Source of the DNA: an uncultured Eubacterium sp.
GTDB taxonomy: Bacteria > Bacillota > Clostridia > Peptostreptococcales > Anaerovoracaceae
Assembly: GCA_900551775.1 (NCBI GenBank)
Contig: URXI01000180.1
Span: 1 to 8,729 of the forward strand
Length of the DNA: 8,729 bases
Direction: 5' to 3'
In this document: positions 5,439-8,729 of the stretch, in pieces
How positions within the stretch are numbered: position 1 is the first letter of the stretch
Layout: the number at the start of each line of letters is the position of its first letter
Made by a program: the position numbers and the translations under genes
The notes under the pieces: generated by a model
The model's database searches: none
The model's input: the letters and a program-made list of their open reading frames with translations, nothing else
What the model was told of the DNA's origin: nothing

Positions 5439-5901
5439 TCTCTTTTGTCCATTTGTTGTAGCGAACTTCTTTTTCCGGTCTGTCAAAAGGATATCCATAC
5501 TGATAGCAATCTATGACATCTGCATCCTTGACGATTTCCTCAATAGGCGATCCAATCTCTGTTTTCAGGCTATGATTTTTCACTGCAAGGGCAATGATTT
5601 CAATTTCCTCCTCGTTAAATATGCCTGTTTCTATGAGAAAAGCTTTGACCGGTTCATAACCCTCTTCAGCGTGGTTTTTCTGTTTCCCGGTGAGAATGCG
5701 CCCATAATCGTGGACCGCCGCTGCACAGGCGGCAAGCTCAGGTTCTACTCCCCTCTGCATCGCCAAAAGCCATGCACATCTGGCAGAAGAAGCCATATGG
5801 ATCCTTTCCCAGTCCAAAGTCTCATCCCTTTCGATAACTTTGCCTTTCTGTTCATCAATCACCTTATTCAGTTTTACTTCTAATTCTAATAATCTGTTCA
5901 T
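5428..5901 (-). CDS. HD-domain phosphohydrolase
   Basis: Soluble 157-residue protein of the HD superfamily of metal-dependent phosphohydrolases. The metal ligands are visible: His35 in ERIHMASSA, His64-Asp65 in AAVHDYGR, His77 in KNHAEEG, His110 in AVKNHS and Asp126 in IVKDADVID. The pattern H...HD...H...H...D, with two extra histidines, points to a small-molecule nucleotide or phosphate-ester substrate, but none can be named. It is the first gene of a minus-strand operon with the PH-domain genes; the downstream start overlaps its last codons. The ATG at 5901 lacks a properly spaced ribosome binding site: AAGG ends 13 bases upstream. A promoter-like sequence would place the transcript start at or next to this ATG, so the mRNA may be leaderless. 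Confidence 0.82.
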   Translation of the reverse strand: MNRLLELEVKLNKVIDEQKGKVIERDETLDWERIHMASSARCAWLLAMQRGVEPELAACAAAVHDYGRILTGKQKNHAEEGYEPVKAFLIETGIFNEEEIEIIALAVKNHSLKTEIGSPIEEIVKDADVIDCYQYGYPFDRPEKEVRYNKWTKENGI

Positions 5902-5908
5902 GTTCTAT

Positions 5909-5937
5909 ATTTTACCTTGATTTTCTGTCCAATGCAA
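5909..5937 (-). promoter_or_regulatory. Candidate promoter of the HD/PH-domain operon
   Basis: Minus-strand TTGCAT (5937-5932), 17-base spacer, TAAAAT (5914-5909). The predicted start, about 7 bases downstream, falls at about 5902, next to the HD-gene ATG. It overlaps the divergent promoter on the plus strand almost completely. Confidence 0.4.
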
Positions 5938-5945
5938 TGTATAAT
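5917..5945 (+). promoter_or_regulatory. Promoter of the secreted Big2/FN3-type gene
   Basis: TTGATT (5917-5922), 17-base spacer and perfect TATAAT (5940-5945) predict a start near 5952 and a leader of about 52 bases ending in AAGGAGG (5991-5997). Confidence 0.6.
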
Positions 5946-6003
5946 TACAATAACATTTACTTCCATTTATAATATTATTTCCCATTTATCAAGGAGGTAT
6001 ATT

Positions 6004-7098
6004 ATGAATAGAAAATTATTAATTACAACTGCCGCTCTGCTGCTTGCAGTCATCATTCCTGTTACAAGCTGGGCGCTGAGCATGCCTAAGGATCTGCTCA
6101 CTTATACAGTTTCTCTCAACGCTTCTGGCAGCGGCCAACTCTATTGGAACTATGGTAAGAATATGGAATTCTTCCTCTGTAACGGAAGTGATTCCTATAA
6201 CCAAAACTGTAGAATAAAGAAAGGAGTTTCTTACAAGTTTTCCACCCTCGTGGACCGTGGAATCATAGCAAAGGCCGATAACGGCTGGTACTTTGACGGC
6301 TTCTACGATAAAGCTGGAGCAAAATTGCTGATGGAACCGGTAAACATCGATGTGATCCGCGTCACGACAGACGGTTTCTACATTTACGACTATCTATTAT
6401 CCTTTGACAATACAGCCTATAAGAATTACACTAAGAAGAGATATCAGGACGAGATGAAAAAGTATCTGCGCAATCTATACGGTGTCAGTCGCTATAAAGT
6501 ATTGTTTCAGACAAAACTCTACAACATTCCGCCAAAGACTGCCAGTCTTTATCCCCGTTTTCAAAAAAAATCTCTGCGTAAACTGACATTTCCAAAGGAT
6601 ATGACCAAAATGTATGGAGATCCTGCTTTTAATCTCTGGACAGATTGTCCAAAGGACATCAATGCGTCGTATAAATCCTCAAATTCGAAGGTCTTGTCCT
6701 TAGATAAAACCTCCGGTCTTTGCAAAATAAAGGGAGAAGGCATCGCGACAATCACCATCAAGGTACCTGAAACAGATCACAACCTGGCAGAGGAGACCAA
6801 GGTAAAGGTGCGAGTCAAACCCATTGCCGTATCCATTTTATCTGCCCGCAGAAAAGACACAAAGACCATAGAGCTAAAATGGAAGCCAGACATAAAAAGC
6901 TCAGGCTGCGAGATTGAAGTATACTCTGACACCAAGTTCTCAAAAATCATAGCCAAGAAAACGGTCGGTTCTGCGAAGACTGCTGCGACAAAGATTACGA
7001 TTCCCAAGAACGCAATCTGCAAGGCCGTCCGCATCAGAGCCTTCAAACGCTCCTGCGGTGAAAAGCTTTATGGAGCCTACGATACTTACCACTTATAA
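6004..7098 (+). CDS. Secreted Ig-like (Big2/FN3-type) surface protein
   Basis: A 364-residue exported protein. A signal peptide is clear: MNRK, a hydrophobic core to about residue 20 and a likely cleavage near WALS (23-26). Residues about 32-110 contain NGWYFDGFYDKAGAKLL, reminiscent of divergent InlB B-repeat domains (weak). A Big2-like domain follows at about 195-271, with YKSSNSKVLSLDKTSG and IKGEGIATITIKV, the usual SSNxxV..D..SG..xGxGxATITV pattern. The end (about 275-364) resembles an FN3 module of Clostridia surface proteins: ELKWKP, then CEIEVYSDTKFSK and VRIRAFK. No LPXTG, choline-binding or S-layer anchor is seen, so it may be released or held noncovalently. AAGGAGG six bases upstream sets the start at 6004; the frame is open from 5917 but that part is leader. 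Six or more cysteines could form disulfides. Function is unknown; an adhesion or matrix role is only a possibility. Confidence 0.75.
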   Translation: MNRKLLITTAALLLAVIIPVTSWALSMPKDLLTYTVSLNASGSGQLYWNYGKNMEFFLCNGSDSYNQNCRIKKGVSYKFSTLVDRGIIAKADNGWYFDGFYDKAGAKLLMEPVNIDVIRVTTDGFYIYDYLLSFDNTAYKNYTKKRYQDEMKKYLRNLYGVSRYKVLFQTKLYNIPPKTASLYPRFQKKSLRKLTFPKDMTKMYGDPAFNLWTDCPKDINASYKSSNSKVLSLDKTSGLCKIKGEGIATITIKVPETDHNLAEETKVKVRVKPIAVSILSARRKDTKTIELKWKPDIKSSGCEIEVYSDTKFSKIIAKKTVGSAKTAATKITIPKNAICKAVRIRAFKRSCGEKLYGAYDTYHL

Positions 7099-7125
7099 AG
7101 TTCCAATAAATAAATGTAAATAATC

Positions 7126-7169
7126 TGTAACAAATTGCTGCAGAGTATCACTAATTCATAGAATGATAC
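7126..7169 (+). promoter_or_regulatory. Promoter/operator region of the ECF sigma operon
   Basis: The 94-base gap before the sigma gene holds TTGCTG (7135-7140), 18 bases, TAGAAT (7159-7164), a possible sigma-A promoter. TGTAAC at 7126-7131 looks like the AAC-type -35 used by ECF sigma factors, but no convincing CGT-type -10 follows. The inverted repeat GTATCA (7145-7150) / TGATAC (7164-7169) overlaps the -10 and could be an operator. Regulation is inferred only. Confidence 0.3.
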
Positions 7170-7192
7170 CAATAATTTAGGAGGAAACATAT

Positions 7193-7672
7193 ATGGATTC
7201 CATGGAAGAAATCTACTTAGAACATGCAAAAACAGTATATGGTTTTCTCCTGTCCAGAACCCATGACCCTGATTTGGCTGAAGAACTGACTCAAGAAACA
7301 TTTTTCCAGGCAGTGAAGGGAATTGACAAATTTCAAGGTAATTGCAGTATCTCTACCTGGCTCTGCGCAATTGCAAAAAATCTATGGCGGGAACATCTGC
7401 GTAAACAAACAAAGGAAAATGCCATGATCGACACAGACTGTGTCCCGCCTCCGATTGCAGAAGATGCCTCCTCCCCCAAGTGGGATGACATAGCGGTTCT
7501 CAAAGCTGTACACAGGCTCAGAGATCCCATGCGTGAAGTCGTGTATCTCAGGCTCAGCAGCAACCTGACATTCGGTCAGATTGGTGAGATATTGGGGAAA
7601 AGTGAAAACTGGGCAAGAGTAACCTATTATCGAGGAAAAGAAAAAATCATTGAGGAGGTTTACCATGAGTGA
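7193..7672 (+). CDS. ECF-type RNA polymerase sigma factor
   Basis: A 159-residue sigma-70 family protein with only regions 2 and 4, as in extracytoplasmic-function sigma factors. Region 2 (about 8-72) contains DPDLAEELTQETFFQAVKGI and the -10 recognition stretch STWLCAIAKNLWREHLR. Region 4 (about 101-155) has LRDPMREVVYLRLSSNLTFG and the helix-turn-helix IGEILGKSENWARVTYYRGK. The linker (75-98) contains PPP. AGGAGG at 7179-7184, eight bases upstream, supports the ATG at 7193. Its last 8 bases overlap the anti-sigma gene (ATGAGTGA), a sign of coupled, stoichiometric translation. It should direct transcription of an envelope-stress regulon once released by its anti-sigma partner. Region 4 is complete, so it looks functional. 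The ECF subgroup is not determined. Confidence 0.93.
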   Translation: MDSMEEIYLEHAKTVYGFLLSRTHDPDLAEELTQETFFQAVKGIDKFQGNCSISTWLCAIAKNLWREHLRKQTKENAMIDTDCVPPPIAEDASSPKWDDIAVLKAVHRLRDPMREVVYLRLSSNLTFGQIGEILGKSENWARVTYYRGKEKIIEEVYHE

Positions 7673-8675
7673 GTATAAAATACCTTGTGAACTAATCCAG
7701 GACTTGATACCGTTATATGTCGATGGCCTGACTTCGGACGTCACTAGCAGTTATATGCAGGAACATTTTCTGACCTGTGCAGCCTGTCAAAAAAAGTATG
7801 AGATGATGACGCAGACTATCGCAGCCAATGAAGACGAGGTAAAAATCAAAGAACAAAAAGAAATCGACTATCTAAAAAAAGTAAAGAAAAGCAGCCGAAA
7901 AAAACTGCTGATTGGATTTGTCAGTGCTGTTTTGATTATTTTAGTTGCCGCTTTTGTCAAAGTATATCTCTTCGGCTATGAGACTGACAGTTACACCATC
8001 ACCAACTTCAAAGAAGATCGACCAAATGGTTCTATAATTGTTGAGGGTACTTTTGATGGTACAAAAAGTGTCTACTGCCGCTTTAAGATGGTTTCACAAA
8101 AAGATGGCACCCAAAAAGTAGTCATCTATGGATGTCCGCCTTCGCCTTGGCACAAAGAGAAGAATTTTCAATTCGATATTCCTATCGATTCTATAAAGCA
8201 AGAAGTAAAGGTTGATGACGCCACCATCAATTATCACGGTATACTTGTATCGCCTCTGGCTCACAATCTAATCGAAGCACGAAATCCATATGTCGGTGAT
8301 ATGCCTGCCAATGAGCGGATTGCTCAGCTTCTGAACATCGAAGACGCTCTCGGTCCTTATGAAAATGAACTGCAGACAGAAAAATCACCTTACTCCTGGA
8401 CCCTCAACTTCAAATCTGTCGTCACAGACTCCTACGCCTTTGACAAGCGGATGGAGTCTTACGCCAGCCTGTTGATGTTCTCCATTGACAACCTGGAAAA
8501 AGTCAACTGGACATATCAGGAAAAATTTCCAAATACCATCAGAACCCATAAAGCTTCCATTACCAGGGCTGAATGTGCAAAATTTGTCGGGGAACTCCGC
8601 CCGGAAATAAAATCACCATATTTCTGTCAAGAATTGATCTATTACCTAAACAAGGCAAAATACCCCTCCAATTAA
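7665..8675 (+). CDS. Zinc-finger membrane anti-sigma factor with DUF4825-like domain
   Basis: A 336-residue single-pass membrane protein. The cytoplasmic N-terminus has a zinc-binding anti-sigma (ZAS/zf-HC2) motif: Cys8, then His34-x3-Cys38-x2-Cys41 (EHFLTCAAC). A charged Lys-rich linker (54-80) leads to one transmembrane helix (about 81-103), with the large remainder outside. Residues about 204-300 (ARNPYVGDMPANERIAQLL, LQTEKSPYSWTLNF, FSIDNLEKVNWTY) resemble DUF4825, a domain common at the end of Bacillota membrane sensors. It should hold the ECF sigma inactive until an envelope signal triggers its inactivation. GAGGAGG at 7652-7658, inside the sigma gene, fixes the ATG at 7665. No protease gene for its cleavage is in the window. 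Confidence 0.88.
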   Translation: MSEYKIPCELIQDLIPLYVDGLTSDVTSSYMQEHFLTCAACQKKYEMMTQTIAANEDEVKIKEQKEIDYLKKVKKSSRKKLLIGFVSAVLIILVAAFVKVYLFGYETDSYTITNFKEDRPNGSIIVEGTFDGTKSVYCRFKMVSQKDGTQKVVIYGCPPSPWHKEKNFQFDIPIDSIKQEVKVDDATINYHGILVSPLAHNLIEARNPYVGDMPANERIAQLLNIEDALGPYENELQTEKSPYSWTLNFKSVVTDSYAFDKRMESYASLLMFSIDNLEKVNWTYQEKFPNTIRTHKASITRAECAKFVGELRPEIKSPYFCQELIYYLNKAKYPSN

Positions 8676-8682
8676 AAATCAT

Positions 8683-8710
8683 AACCACCGGCTCAGCCGG
8701 TGGTTTGCTT
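8683..8710 (+). terminator. Terminator of the sigma/anti-sigma operon
   Basis: AACCACCGGC (8683-8692), loop TCA, GCCGGTGGTT (8696-8705): a perfect 10 bp GC-rich stem starting 8 bases past the anti-sigma stop, with an A run before it and TTTGCTT after it. The A/T flanks would let it work in both directions. Confidence 0.85.
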
Positions 8711-8712
8711 AT

Positions 8713-8727
8713 GCCCCTATAAGGGGC
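8713..8727. repeat. Short inverted repeat at the window end
   Basis: GCCCCT-ATA-AGGGGC, a 6 bp stem with a 3-base loop, immediately after the operon terminator. It may be part of a longer structure cut by the window edge, for example the terminator of a convergent gene. No T run is visible on either side within the window. Confidence 0.4.
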
Positions 8728-8729
8728 CT

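Noticed and set aside
5963..5989. Direct repeat CCATTTAT in the leader of the secreted-protein gene
   Set aside because: Two 8-base AT-rich copies are expected by chance in this composition, and no dyad or known operator form is apparent.

Overview
The window reads as chromosomal DNA of an endospore-forming, probably anaerobic, member of the Bacillota (class Clostridia). The support is two sporulation genes (spoIIM and spoVS), a XerD recombinase next to spoIIM, strong AGGAGG-type ribosome binding sites, and moderately AT-rich DNA with TATAAT-type promoters. Genus cannot be fixed from the sequence; a Clostridia lineage outside Clostridium sensu stricto is a guess. I see no rRNA, tRNA, CRISPR array, insertion sequence or phage gene.

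Layout. 1-2450 is a sporulation and housekeeping block: xerD (minus), divergent spoIIM (plus), a Nudix ADP-ribose pyrophosphatase (minus) whose 3' end overlaps spoIIM tail to tail by 92 bp, then spoVS (minus). spoIIM, a nudF-type gene and xerD also lie close together in Bacillus, so this looks like an old neighbourhood. A sigma-E-like promoter sits just upstream of spoIIM, which fits mother-cell expression. 2450-3720 holds a divergent promoter region, a candidate small RNA or attenuator with C-rich loops, and a YprB-like DEDD exonuclease. 3719-5901 is a minus-strand operon: HD-domain hydrolase, YdbS-like membrane PH-domain protein, and a YdbT-like three-PH-domain protein. The ydbT-like gene is broken: it is split by a frame change and seems to lack about 55-65 codons of its second PH domain. 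5917-7098 is a secreted Big2/FN3-type surface protein. 7193-8675 is an ECF sigma factor overlapped by its zinc-finger membrane anti-sigma factor with a DUF4825-like extracellular domain, closed by a strong terminator.

How the parts relate. The first block supports chromosome-dimer resolution, engulfment and spore-coat stages, and nucleotide sanitation. The PH-domain operon and the sigma/anti-sigma pair both point to envelope-stress functions. In Bacillus, ydbST belongs to an ECF sigma (SigW) regulon, but no direct link between the two loci is visible here.

Most unusual points: the candidate sRNA/attenuator at 2574-2661; the decayed ydbT-like gene with palindromes at the break; a XerD whose catalytic-lysine position is Glu; the spoIIM/Nudix antisense overlap; and overlapping divergent promoters at 5909-5945 with a possibly leaderless HD-domain mRNA.
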